Source: JBOGIG01 sp050742455
Lineage (GTDB): Bacteria; Actinomycetota; Acidimicrobiia; Acidimicrobiales; JBOGIG01
Assembly: GCA_050742455.1 (NCBI GenBank)
Contig: JBOGIG010000081.1
Coordinates: forward strand, 1 to 14,910
DNA: 14,910 nucleotides
Reading direction: 5' to 3'
Shown in pieces: positions 1-6,857 of the stretch. The notes below the pieces were generated by a model. The model made no database searches, had not been told where the DNA came from, and saw nothing but the letters and a program-made list of their open reading frames with translations. Position 1 is the first letter of the stretch. The number at the start of each line of letters is the position of its first letter. Made by a program: the position numbers and the translations under genes.

Positions 1-180
1 GGCCGGGACGGGCAGCCCCGCTCACCCCAAGTCAGTGCGGTATGGCGAGGTCGAGACAAGACCAACACGCGGTCCCGAGCCTGGGGTCCAGCCAGAGCAG
101 TCCTTCGGCTTGGAGTTCTGATACTCCCCGCCCAGCAGGCAGGGAGTAGGACCGTGGGAGCTCCGCCGACTGGCAGAGCG
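1..180. other. No gene recognised at left edge
   Basis: This is the stretch downstream of the minus-strand DUF1697 gene. Open frames here have no recognisable family features and look like composition artefacts of GC-rich DNA. The only structure I see is the inverted repeat at 122-148, listed separately. No tRNA-like cloverleaf was found. Confidence 0.5.
122..148 (-). terminator. Weak stem-loop downstream of the DUF1697 gene
   Basis: TACTCCC at 122-128 and GGGAGTA at 142-148 form a perfect 7 bp inverted repeat with a 13 nt loop. It lies 33-59 bases beyond the stop of the minus-strand TetR/DUF1697 unit, so it could end that transcript. There is no T-run after it, so an intrinsic terminator is only a possibility. 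Confidence 0.25.
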
Positions 181-747
181 CTACGGCCGGGTGGGATGCA
201 CTAAGACTAAATCGGCGATCTTGACCACGGTGTTCCAGTTGCGAGCGGTGGCGGTCACTCCCAGGGACTTTTCCCAAAATGCATTCGACAGCTTGGAGGT
301 GTGAACACCGTTGGGACACCATTGGTAGATCTCCCGGCCCGCCAGGGAAAATGCGTCGGGGGCGAAATTAGCCGCATCGATCCGGTCGAAGAGCTCAGGA
401 TCGGCCGCTTGGGAGAGAAAGACCACCAGATAGCGGGAAGGGTCGGGACAGAGGTGGCCCAGGGCATTGCCCGAGACAATGGCCATCAGGTCGTCCCGGT
501 TCCGGATGATCACCTTGGTCGTTACGCCGAATTCGCTTTTCACCAACTGTTCGATGTGGTTCGCGGGATCGACCGACCCCGATCAGGGTTCGGAGAAGAT
601 GACATTGCAGCTCTGCAGGTGGGTGATCACGTCCAGGTAGCCATGGGACGTCAGAACCTCGATCAGGCGGGACATCTTCACCATGCCTCGTCCCCCGACG
701 TTGATGCCCCGCAACAGGGCTACTCGGGGCGCGGTGGATCCTGCCAT
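181..747 (-). pseudogene. DUF1697 family protein, interrupted by in-frame TGA
   Basis: Read as one frame, this is a DUF1697 protein of about 188 codons, the usual family length (about 180). The N-terminus has the hallmark RVALLRGINVGGRG, then a QSCNV segment matching the family's QSGNV with Gly replaced by Cys. Codon 55 (583-585) is TGA. The same frame stays open and family-like for another 133 codons, including FGVTTKVIIRNRDDL and the C-terminal ATARNWNTVVKIADL. There is no frameshift. Other genes here (for example the TetR and oxidase genes) end in TGA, so it is a normal stop. The ATG at 747 shares its A with the TGA of the upstream TetR gene, which implies translational coupling. The function of DUF1697 is unknown. 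A sequencing error is possible. Confidence 0.8.
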
Positions 748-1415
748 CAGGCCACAAGCTTGGCAACCAAGGCCTGGACCGTCTCGTCCACTTGCTTGAG
801 TACGCGGGCCCGTCGGGGAGAGGATGCCACCACCAGGGCCGCCTCGTTGAGCATGCCCATCAGGAGGTGGGCGGTGATCGTCGGATCGCCGGGCACATCG
901 GCGCCCTCGGTCTGGGCCATGGTCAGGGCCCTGGCCAACAGGGGGGCACAGGCAGCGCTGTTCCTGGCCCGCCACGCTTCGATCCCCAACACTGAGGGAG
1001 CATCGACCAGGAGGCGCGACACTGACGGGTCGGCACAAGCCCTGATATAGGCGCCGCAGCTTCGACCCAGCATCTCGGTGGCGCTGGGGGCGTCGCCGGC
1101 CTCGGCCATCACCCGATCGACGAGCTCGATGTCGAGTTGGTCCAATACGGCCTCGGCCAAGGCCATCTTGGACTCGAAGTGGTGATACAGAGCCCCCCGG
1201 GTCACTCCGGCCCGAGCGGCGATCTCTTCCCGGCCCGTCTGGGCAAAGCCTTTTTGAGCGAACAGCTCCCGGGCCGCCTTGAGGAGAGCCTGGCGGGTCC
1301 TGGCGCGGCGCTGGCCCTGAGTGCGACGGGGGCCGTCCCCCGGCCGCGCCGTTGCTCGATCGGGCCGGGTTCTTCGGATCGCCTCGTTGGCATGTTCGGG
1401 TTTGGACTGCTCCAT
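747..1415 (-). CDS. TetR/AcrR-family transcriptional regulator
   Basis: This is a 222-residue TetR-type repressor. The N-terminal DNA-binding domain spans about residues 37-85; the helix-turn-helix is about residues 62-81, ending in the typical TRGALYHHFESK. The C-terminal ligand domain (about 90-222) contains the DAPSVLGIEAWRARN and LLMGMLNEAALVV segments seen in this family. The ATG at 1415 has a strong ribosome-binding site, AGGAGAGGAGCG, directly upstream. That supports a start giving about 35 basic, probably disordered residues before the domain. The gene overlaps the DUF1697 gene by one base and diverges from the flavin monoamine oxidase gene. An inverted repeat between the two promoters makes autoregulation and control of the oxidase likely. 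The ligand is unknown; an amine or aldehyde is only a guess from the neighbour. Confidence 0.93.
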   Translation of the reverse strand: MEQSKPEHANEAIRRTRPDRATARPGDGPRRTQGQRRARTRQALLKAARELFAQKGFAQTGREEIAARAGVTRGALYHHFESKMALAEAVLDQLDIELVDRVMAEAGDAPSATEMLGRSCGAYIRACADPSVSRLLVDAPSVLGIEAWRARNSAACAPLLARALTMAQTEGADVPGDPTITAHLLMGMLNEAALVVASSPRRARVLKQVDETVQALVAKLVA

Positions 1416-1484
1416 CGCTCCTCTCCTGATGGTTCTGCTCCTGGTGGGGGCACCGGCTGGTCATGGCTGGAGGCGCCCGCTTCC

Positions 1485-1490
1485 ATCCTA
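1485..1490 (-). promoter_or_regulatory. Predicted -10 element of the TetR gene
   Basis: On the minus strand this reads TAGGAT, a TANNNT-type actinobacterial -10. It lies 70 bases upstream of the TetR ATG. The inverted repeat at 1499-1519 would cover the spacer and -35 region of this promoter, so a bound repressor would block it. No clear -35 is seen. Confidence 0.45.
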
Positions 1491-1498
1491 TCTCCCGT

Positions 1499-1519
1499 AC
1501 ATGCGTGCCGCCCGCATGT
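1499..1519. promoter_or_regulatory. Candidate TetR operator (inverted repeat)
   Basis: ACATGCG (1499-1505) and CGCATGT (1513-1519) form a perfect inverted repeat with a 7 bp spacer, in the 135 bp gap between the divergent TetR and oxidase genes. It sits between the two predicted -10 elements (TAGGAT on the minus strand, TAATGT on the plus strand). A 21 bp span with two 7 bp arms fits a TetR dimer site. Regulation is inferred from position. Confidence 0.6.
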
Positions 1520-1525
1520 TAATGT
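1520..1525 (+). promoter_or_regulatory. Predicted -10 element of the oxidase gene
   Basis: TAATGT directly abuts the right arm of the operator repeat. Transcription would begin about 7 bases further on and leave a short leader carrying the ribosome-binding site at 1540-1546. Repressor binding would mask this promoter. Confidence 0.45.
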
Positions 1526-1539
1526 GCCAACCACTGATC

Positions 1540-1546
1540 GGAGGGG
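1540..1546 (+). promoter_or_regulatory. Ribosome-binding site of the oxidase gene
   Basis: GGAGGGG lies 4 bases before the ATG at 1551. This sets the start there rather than at earlier in-frame codons, whose upstream translation shows no protein-like character. The conserved FAD-binding beta strand begins only 8 residues after this ATG. Confidence 0.75.
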
Positions 1547-1550
1547 ACCT

Positions 1551-2933
1551 ATGCCAGGCAACCAGTTTGACAGGGACGTATGTGTGATCGGCGCCGGATA
1601 CGCCGGGTTGACCGCGGCCCGGCGACTGGTCCAAGGGGGAAAGTCTGTGGCGGTGCTGGAGGCCCGGGATCGGGTCGGCGGGCGGGTGTGGACCCGTCTC
1701 GGTCATGGCGCCACCCCCATTGACATGGGGGGCACCTTCGTCGGATCGAACCATGACCGGCTACGGGCACTGGCCACCGAGATGGGGGTCGATACTTTCG
1801 CCACCCACGTTGCGGGGGACACCATCCTGGCCGGGGAGGGAAAGGTCAGGCGCTACCGGGGCGACGTCCCCCGAATCAATCCACTGGCTCTGCTCAGCGC
1901 CGGGGCGGCCATCGCCCGCCTGGACCGGATGGCCAAGACCGTCCCGGTGGATGCCCCCTGGGATGCTCCCTCGGCCCTGGCCTGGGACGGGCGCACGGTT
2001 GCCTCCTGGTTGTCGGCGGCCAACGTCCCGACCACCAAGGCCCGCCAGCTGATCGAGACGACATTTCGAGCCTGTTTTGCCTGTGAGTTGTCGGAGGTAT
2101 CCATGCTCAATCTGTTGCTGCTGATCCACTCGGCGGGAGGAGTGAGTCCCCTCATGACGGTAGAAGGTGGCTACCAGCAGGACCAGTTCGTGGGCGGGGC
2201 CCAGTCCATGGCCAACGCAATGGCGGGTGAGTTGGAAGGTTCGATCCACCTGTCCAGCCCGGTCCAGGCGGTGACTCAGACCAACCACGATGTCGTTGTG
2301 GCCAGCCCCAAGGTGAGCATCAATGCACGCCATGTAGTCGTCGCCATCCCCCCGTGCCTGGTCGGCGCCATCCGGTTTGATCCGCCCCTTCCCGCTGATC
2401 GGGTCCTCCTCCAGAACCAGATGCCTGCCGGAACCGAGCTGAAGAGCGTGGCCGTCTACGACGAACCCTTCTGGCGATCCGATGGCCTTTCCGGCGCCTC
2501 GGTGGACATGGAGGATCTGTTCGAGGTGACACTGGACACCACCCCGCCATCGGGCCAGGTAGGGGTCATGGCCTGCTACGCGGCAGGCAACAAGGCCCGC
2601 CGTCTGGCCGGCATGGGACCTGATGCACGTCGGGAAGCGGCGCTGGGGGCCATCTCCCGCCGATTCGGGCCCAAGGCGTCCTCCCCCCTGGAGGTGATGG
2701 AGCAGAACTGGGCCGAAGAGGAGTGGACGCGGGGCTGTTCTATGGCCCACTTTGGCACTGGTGTACTGACCCAGTACGGGCGGATGCTGCGCCAGGTTGT
2801 GGGCAGGGTTCACTGGGCCGGCACCGAGACGGCGGGGACCTCATATGGGGCCATAGACGGGGCAGTGCGATCGGGGGAGAGGGTTGCCTCCGAGATCCTT
2901 ACCGAGCCCGAAGCGCCGATCAAGACGTGCTGA
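1551..2933 (+). CDS. Flavin-containing monoamine oxidase family protein
   Basis: This 460-residue FAD enzyme belongs to the family that oxidises primary amines to aldehydes, releasing ammonia and hydrogen peroxide. The N-terminal Rossmann motif is VIGAGYAGL (about residues 12-20), with Glu37 in VLEARDRVGGR for the ribose. The C-terminal FAD segment is VHWAGTETAG...DGAVRSGERVASEI. By my reading, Cys396 in TRGCSMAHF matches the cysteine that carries covalent FAD in human MAO-B (Cys397). Lys298 in GTELKSVAVYDEPFWR matches MAO-B Lys296. The two tyrosines of the amine-binding aromatic cage are Ser397 and Ala434 here, so the substrate may be unusual. No signal peptide is seen. The gene diverges from a TetR gene and is probably repressed by it. 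Its 3' end overlaps the convergent methyltransferase gene by 14 bp. Confidence 0.92.
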   Translation: MPGNQFDRDVCVIGAGYAGLTAARRLVQGGKSVAVLEARDRVGGRVWTRLGHGATPIDMGGTFVGSNHDRLRALATEMGVDTFATHVAGDTILAGEGKVRRYRGDVPRINPLALLSAGAAIARLDRMAKTVPVDAPWDAPSALAWDGRTVASWLSAANVPTTKARQLIETTFRACFACELSEVSMLNLLLLIHSAGGVSPLMTVEGGYQQDQFVGGAQSMANAMAGELEGSIHLSSPVQAVTQTNHDVVVASPKVSINARHVVVAIPPCLVGAIRFDPPLPADRVLLQNQMPAGTELKSVAVYDEPFWRSDGLSGASVDMEDLFEVTLDTTPPSGQVGVMACYAAGNKARRLAGMGPDARREAALGAISRRFGPKASSPLEVMEQNWAEEEWTRGCSMAHFGTGVLTQYGRMLRQVVGRVHWAGTETAGTSYGAIDGAVRSGERVASEILTEPEAPIKTC

Positions 2934-3684
2934 CCACCAAACGAAGGCCGGCATCGAATTCGTCCAAGTCGCGCAGGTATCCGTATCGGGTCGCCCACTC
3001 CCCCGACTCAAGGTCGGCCCGTAGTCTTCTCAGGCCTCGATCCAAGGCCCGGGGGTCGATGGAGGAAAAGCCCGACGTGGACTGGCGCACCTGGGGATCC
3101 AGATACGCCTCAGGGCGACGCCAGTAGGCCATGATGAACCCGTCGGTGCAGTCCCATGGGACAGGAACGGTCAGCGCTTCGCGGGCGCCCAGGGCTCGTA
3201 CCACTTCGTCAACGCCGTACCCGGACCTGGTGTCGTCCAGGGCCGCGATCTCGGGGAAGTAGTCGGCCACGACCCACAGCTGATTGTGCACGCTCGGTTC
3301 GTAGGCAAGCACGACCCGGCGCCGGGCCACTCGGCACAACTCGGTGTAGCCGCGCCTGCGATCGGGCCAGTGATGCACGGTGAGCATGGCCATGACGGCA
3401 TCGAAGGCGTTGTCCTCAAAGGGAAGGGCCCCAGCGTCACCCCGCACCGGGGGTCCAGATCCAGGCGGCCGCTGGGCCAGCATCAGTGCCGAGGGATCGA
3501 GGCCCACCAACTGCCGGTCTCCCGGTTCGTAGGAACCGGCCCCACACCCCACGTTCAGCACCCGCTCCGAATCCCCCAGGGCATCCAGCACCAGGACATT
3601 GATCCGCTCATCGGTCCGACGGTGGGTGGCGTAGCCGACCCCAATCGAGTCATATGCCGGAGCGTTGGATTGGTCTGTTGTCAT
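2920..3684 (-). CDS. Class I SAM-dependent methyltransferase
   Basis: This is a 254-residue cytosolic methyltransferase of the UbiE-like Methyltransf_11 type. Motif I is VLNVGCGAGSYEP (about residues 42-54), the glycine loop that holds SAM. An acidic residue follows in LVGLDPS (Asp63), and GDAGALPFEDNAFDAV (about 82-97) is the next conserved block. VHHWPDRRRGYTEL resembles the post-motif region of this family. The C-terminal part (about 175-250), with WRRPEAYLDPQVR, may form the substrate side. The substrate cannot be named. The ATG at 3684 has only a weak GAAAG-like ribosome site. The gene lies 43 bp downstream of the secreted esterase on the same strand, so cotranscription is plausible. It converges on the oxidase gene. 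Confidence 0.88.
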   Translation of the reverse strand: MTTDQSNAPAYDSIGVGYATHRRTDERINVLVLDALGDSERVLNVGCGAGSYEPGDRQLVGLDPSALMLAQRPPGSGPPVRGDAGALPFEDNAFDAVMAMLTVHHWPDRRRGYTELCRVARRRVVLAYEPSVHNQLWVVADYFPEIAALDDTRSGYGVDEVVRALGAREALTVPVPWDCTDGFIMAYWRRPEAYLDPQVRQSTSGFSSIDPRALDRGLRRLRADLESGEWATRYGYLRDLDEFDAGLRLVVSTS

Positions 3685-3727
3685 GACAGGCTTTCAGGGG
3701 CCGGACGACTCTCCAAGCTGAGGTCGG

Positions 3728-5179
3728 TCACGAACCGGTAATGGCGACCGACTCTGTTGCTGGGAAGGCGATCCCCAAGAAGGAGCCCCCCACTGGCACC
3801 GGGATGTGCAGGCGCCCCCCCGAGTCGGCGGAAATGTGCTCGATCTCGGTCGTAGCCCCCGAGAGTGAAACGGTCGCCGCCGAAAGCGGTCCATACAAGG
3901 GAGGGGTGATGACCTCAGCAAGACCCTGACCGCTGAGGGAGAATCCACCGACCCCGGCGTTTTGCAACTGGCTGAACTGCTGGACCGCCGGGCGGACGAT
4001 GTTCACCGACCAACCCCACTCGGTCCAGTGGGGATCGATCGACTCGTAGGAGATCGTTGCCGGCGTCGCCGGGGGCTGGGCGAACATGGCCATCAAAGGG
4101 ACCAGGTACTGGCGCAGGTCCCGACTCCAGTAGGCCCAGGTGTGCGTACCGAAGACGTAGTTGTCGAGGTGGCTCGGTATGCCCAATTGGTTCAGGTGTT
4201 GGTAAAAGCTCATTGTCGACGCATGGGTAAGGGCCTCTATGGCCGACGCACTGGGGTTGGGTGTGGGGGGATCGAGCGGTCCGGGAATCCCCGTAGCGGT
4301 ATAGAGCCACAGGCTGGTGGCCCGCAGGTTGGGAGCCAGGTCGGCCGGATCATGGCCCTGCCAGTTGATCTCATTGGTTAACCGGGATCCAAACATGGCA
4401 TCGGGTTCGACCCCGTCCAACCCGAGGGCGGTGCCGTCGATGATGACGGTGGCTCCGGCGGCCACCACCGGGTTGTAATCGATGTCGGGGGCCCCGGAAA
4501 AGGCCGCGGCCGAGACGAAGGTGTCAGGATGACGAGCGGCATAGGTCATGGATCCAAAACCACCCTGGGACAGGCCCGCCACGGCTCGCCCGGAACGGGT
4601 GGCGACAGTGGCCAGATTGCGGTCGATCCACGGGATCAGCTGGCCCACGTGGAACGTCTCCCACTGCGACGGTCCGAGAACAGTGTTGGGGTCGTTCCAG
4701 TTGGTGAACCATCCCCCGCCATCGCCGTTGAAACCGGCGTCGGGCATGACCACGATGAGAGGCAGCCCGGCTGTGGCCGCCTCGGCATTGCCCTGGTTGA
4801 CCCAGTCCGAGGCCCGTCCGCTGGTTCCATGGAACAGGTACAGGACCGGGTACCTGATCCCAGCCCCCGGATCGTAATTGTCGGGTAGTAGGACCCTAAC
4901 GTCGACGGGGCGTCCCAGAGCAGCCGAGAGCACGCTGATGTTGTACTGACGGGGATCGAGCTTGGTCACTGCCACCACGTGTATGCCGGCGGCATCGGCG
5001 AAGCCGACGATGGGAGAGGTCGTTTGGGGGCCAGGTGCTCCGGCCCAGGCCTGACCGACCCAGCCCGTTGGGGCGGCGCAGACCGACAGGGCCAGAGCCA
5101 CGGCCAGGGCGACTACCAACACGACCCTGCGACACTGCCGGGGACGACCAGTCGGTTTGCCTGCTGCCTGCTTGTTCAA
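3728..5179 (-). CDS. Secreted alpha/beta-hydrolase esterase (Esterase D / antigen-85-like)
   Basis: This is a 483-residue exported serine esterase. The N-terminus has basic residues, a hydrophobic core (VVLVVALAVALALSV) and an AWA-like cleavage site near residue 46. The hydrolase domain (about 85-365) has YPVLYLFHGTSG for the oxyanion region, the nucleophile Ser204 in AGLSQGG, and a likely catalytic His346 in FGTHTW. The best match is Pfam Esterase (PF00756), which includes EstD and the mycobacterial antigen 85 proteins. A C-terminal domain (about 376-483) is rich in beta-type segments and appears to be an add-on. The start is a TTG preceded by GGGGGG with a 4-base spacer; a later start would remove the basic part of the signal peptide. 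The natural ester substrate is unknown. A second, more diverged secreted esterase lies at 12921-14138. Confidence 0.88.
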   Translation of the reverse strand: MNKQAAGKPTGRPRQCRRVVLVVALAVALALSVCAAPTGWVGQAWAGAPGPQTTSPIVGFADAAGIHVVAVTKLDPRQYNISVLSAALGRPVDVRVLLPDNYDPGAGIRYPVLYLFHGTSGRASDWVNQGNAEAATAGLPLIVVMPDAGFNGDGGGWFTNWNDPNTVLGPSQWETFHVGQLIPWIDRNLATVATRSGRAVAGLSQGGFGSMTYAARHPDTFVSAAAFSGAPDIDYNPVVAAGATVIIDGTALGLDGVEPDAMFGSRLTNEINWQGHDPADLAPNLRATSLWLYTATGIPGPLDPPTPNPSASAIEALTHASTMSFYQHLNQLGIPSHLDNYVFGTHTWAYWSRDLRQYLVPLMAMFAQPPATPATISYESIDPHWTEWGWSVNIVRPAVQQFSQLQNAGVGGFSLSGQGLAEVITPPLYGPLSAATVSLSGATTEIEHISADSGGRLHIPVPVGGSFLGIAFPATESVAITGS

Positions 5180-5225
5180 ATTGCCCCCCAGCGGAGCGGT
5201 CCGAGGCCGTCGTGTGATTTCCCAA

Positions 5226-5231
5226 ATGCTA
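5226..5231 (-). promoter_or_regulatory. Possible -10 element of the first esterase gene
   Basis: On the minus strand this reads TAGCAT, in the 67 bp gap between the isomerase-family gene and the esterase. It would leave a leader of about 40 bases. A neighbouring CATAAT at 5236-5241 is an alternative. Read-through from the upstream gene is also possible. Confidence 0.3.
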
Positions 5232-5246
5232 ACGAATTATGACCGC

Positions 5247-5888
5247 TCACGTCATGAGGGGCATGGCCCGGCTCAGTTCACCGGCGCACTGGTCGCGACC
5301 GGTGGCCACATTCACCCAACATTGGGGATCGAGCTGGCGGGCTCGGGCTAGAAGGGCAGGATCCTTTGCGGCCAGAACGTCGATCAATGCGTGCGAGGCG
5401 ATGCGAAGAGCGTCCCGGTCCGGTTCTACCGGGTCTACGAGGTCCCCACCGTGGACCACCGCCTCCAGACAACGAGTGATCAGGTAGTCAACCACGGTGA
5501 TGCTGCCCTGGAAGGTGGTGATGGTTCCGGTCAGGTCGACTGACTCGAGAACAGGAAGTACCGCGTCGATGTGGGCGCCGAGGTTGAGGCGCCCGGCGTC
5601 GCCTCCTTCCCGGGCCGATGCGTCAATGACGGCGGCGAAGCGGGTGGTCCCCGACAGGTTGGCCACGAGCGTCACTGACGGGCTCACGGACCGGCCTTGA
5701 TCGCCCGACCCGGCGAGGAACCGCGCCAGCAAGACCGGTTGAACGGCCAGGTGGGCCACCACGTCACGGTTGCGCCAGCCGGCGATCCGACTTGGACGGT
5801 CGAGGTCCAGGGCAGGCAGTCCAAGACGCACAAGTTGCCACTGGCGCACCAGGGCGTCTCGAACATCGGTGGGGCTGGTAACGGCCAC
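5247..5888 (-). CDS. Mycothiol-dependent maleylpyruvate isomerase-family protein (DinB-like)
   Basis: This 213-residue protein has the four-helix DinB/MDMPI fold features. The N-terminal block ends in GWRNRDVVAHLAVQ and the later block is LEAVVHGGDLVDP. His46, Glu142 and His146 match in order and spacing the zinc-binding His, Glu and His of the mycothiol-dependent maleylpyruvate isomerase family, so a metal site is probably intact. Most actinobacterial members have no known substrate and are thought to be mycothiol-linked transferases or isomerases. No ring-cleavage genes lie nearby, so I do not call it a true maleylpyruvate isomerase. The start is GTG at 5888, with no ribosome site but a TAGGGT hexamer 7 bases upstream, consistent with a leaderless transcript. 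It diverges from the reductase-like gene. Confidence 0.8.
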   Translation of the reverse strand: MAVTSPTDVRDALVRQWQLVRLGLPALDLDRPSRIAGWRNRDVVAHLAVQPVLLARFLAGSGDQGRSVSPSVTLVANLSGTTRFAAVIDASAREGGDAGRLNLGAHIDAVLPVLESVDLTGTITTFQGSITVVDYLITRCLEAVVHGGDLVDPVEPDRDALRIASHALIDVLAAKDPALLARARQLDPQCWVNVATGRDQCAGELSRAMPLMT

Positions 5889-5895
5889 GCCACGA

Positions 5896-5901
5896 ACCCT
5901 A
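5896..5901 (-). promoter_or_regulatory. Leaderless -10 element of the isomerase-family gene
   Basis: On the minus strand this reads TAGGGT, ending 7 bases before the GTG start at 5888. The divergent reductase-like gene has the identical hexamer 5 bases before its ATG. No Shine-Dalgarno sequence is present. Confidence 0.55.
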
Positions 5902-5951
5902 ACGGTCGTCTGCGGATGCGGGCAGCCAGGATCGCCGCGGCTCGCCTGTCA

Positions 5952-5957
5952 TAGGGT
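5952..5957 (+). promoter_or_regulatory. Leaderless -10 element of the reductase-like gene
   Basis: TAGGGT ends 5 bases before the ATG at 5963, the right distance for transcription to start at or next to the start codon. The intervening GGGGA could also act as a very close ribosome site, so this is not exclusive. Confidence 0.5.
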
Positions 5958-5962
5958 GGGGA

Positions 5963-6748
5963 ATGGCCCTTGATTCCTTCAAGGTGATATGCGAGATCGA
6001 ACCTGCCACCAGACCCGACCTTGGGCGCGTCCGTCACCAGATCGGGGTGCTGAGCCCCGTGGCATCGGCCTTCTTGATCCCCGACAACCACCTGGGGCGG
6101 GCCACCGTATCCAGCGTCGCGGTTGCCCACGAGGTTCGGGACATGGGGGGACACCCCATAGCCTGTCTCAACTGCCGTGATCGGAACCTCCTCGGCCTAC
6201 GACGTGATCTGCTCACGGCGGCGGCCTACGGGGTCGAGGATTTCCTGTGCGTATACGGTGACGAGCCAGCCAGTGGTGGACGCACCAGCCAGCTCACCGT
6301 TCGAACGATGATCGAGGAGATTCAGACCTGGAGTGGTGACCCGTCCTTGGAGGAAGGAGGGCGGTTCTCGGCCGGGGTGGCGACCCGGCTCGGTCCGATA
6401 CCGCAGTGGAAGCGGGACGCGGACTACATCTTTGCCCAGGTCTCCTTCTCGGTCGAAAAGCTTGTGGGTTGGCGTGATGGGCTATCTCTCAGCCGACCCG
6501 TCTATCCCGGCGTCCTGGTTCTGGCCAGCGCGTCCATGGCCCGCGGCGTGGCAGCCAACCTGGCCGACGTAGAGGTACCCGATGCCCTCATGGACGCGCT
6601 GGAACGGGACCCGGCGGCCGGGGTGGATGCCGCCTGCGAAATGGTGCTCGCCCTGCGCGACAGCGGGGCGTTCGAGGGGGTGCACCTGGTTCCGGTTGGC
6701 CGCTACCGAGAGGTCGCCGCTCGGCTCGGGTCCACCCTCGCCATCTGA
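5963..6748 (+). CDS. Short methylenetetrahydrofolate reductase-like protein
   Basis: This 261-residue protein has the TIM-barrel layout of the MTHFR family, which reduces 5,10-methylene-THF to 5-methyl-THF for methionine synthesis. CEIEPA (residues 10-15, Glu11) fits the catalytic EFFPP position. AFLIPDNHLGRATVSS and ACLNCRDRN match strands around the flavin and folate pocket. CVYGDEP (Asp100) matches the conserved Asp that binds folate. FAQVSFSVEKL matches the later TQ-F-D strand. It is shorter than E. coli MetF (about 296 residues) and resembles the short actinobacterial MTHFR-like proteins. Whether it uses NADH and FAD as MetF does cannot be read from sequence. The gene diverges from the isomerase-family gene and is followed by the amidotransferase-like gene after 109 bp. 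Confidence 0.8.
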   Translation: MALDSFKVICEIEPATRPDLGRVRHQIGVLSPVASAFLIPDNHLGRATVSSVAVAHEVRDMGGHPIACLNCRDRNLLGLRRDLLTAAAYGVEDFLCVYGDEPASGGRTSQLTVRTMIEEIQTWSGDPSLEEGGRFSAGVATRLGPIPQWKRDADYIFAQVSFSVEKLVGWRDGLSLSRPVYPGVLVLASASMARGVAANLADVEVPDALMDALERDPAAGVDAACEMVLALRDSGAFEGVHLVPVGRYREVAARLGSTLAI

Positions 6749-6766
6749 ACCGGTCCGGGGCTTTTG

Positions 6767-6787
6767 GGGTCCTCCACGGGTCCTCCA
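6767..6787 (+). repeat. Short tandem direct repeat
   Basis: GGGTCCTCCA occurs twice, at 6767-6776 and 6778-6787, separated by one base. It lies in the gap after the reductase-like gene. It may be replication slippage or a binding site; nothing points to a function. Confidence 0.4.
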
Positions 6788-6845
6788 GGGGGTGCTCCGG
6801 TAGGCCTTCTCCGAAGCGCCCGGGCTCCCGCCGAAATTCGATCGG

Positions 6846-6851
6846 TACGCT
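6846..6851 (+). promoter_or_regulatory. Leaderless -10 element of the amidotransferase-like gene
   Basis: TACGCT ends 6 bases before the ATG at 6858 and no ribosome-binding site is present. This supports the ATG at 6858 over the in-frame TTG two codons upstream, which would fall at or before the expected transcription start. Confidence 0.55.
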
Positions 6852-6857
6852 TTGACC

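Noticed and set aside
583..585. TGA in the DUF1697 gene as a selenocysteine codon
   Set aside because: DUF1697 is not a known selenoprotein family, the position is in a variable loop rather than a redox site, and I see no clear SECIS-like hairpin just after it.
301..1050. Long plus-strand open frame across the TetR and DUF1697 genes
   Set aside because: It runs antisense to two clearly recognisable families and its translation has no family features; it is a shadow frame of GC-rich DNA.
583..1464. Minus-strand open frame extending upstream of the DUF1697 start
   Set aside because: The portion before the ATG at 747 overlaps the TetR gene in another frame and is Arg/Gly/Pro-rich noise; only the part after 747 is protein-like.
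1137..1550. N-terminal extension of the oxidase upstream of 1551
   Set aside because: The extension overlaps the TetR gene antisense and the promoter region, and is not protein-like. GGAGGGG before ATG 1551 and the FAD motif position fix the start.
3728..5179. First esterase as an antigen 85 mycolyltransferase
   Set aside because: The fold family is shared, but nothing in the window indicates mycolic acid metabolism, and the protein has an extra C-terminal domain; a general esterase call is safer.
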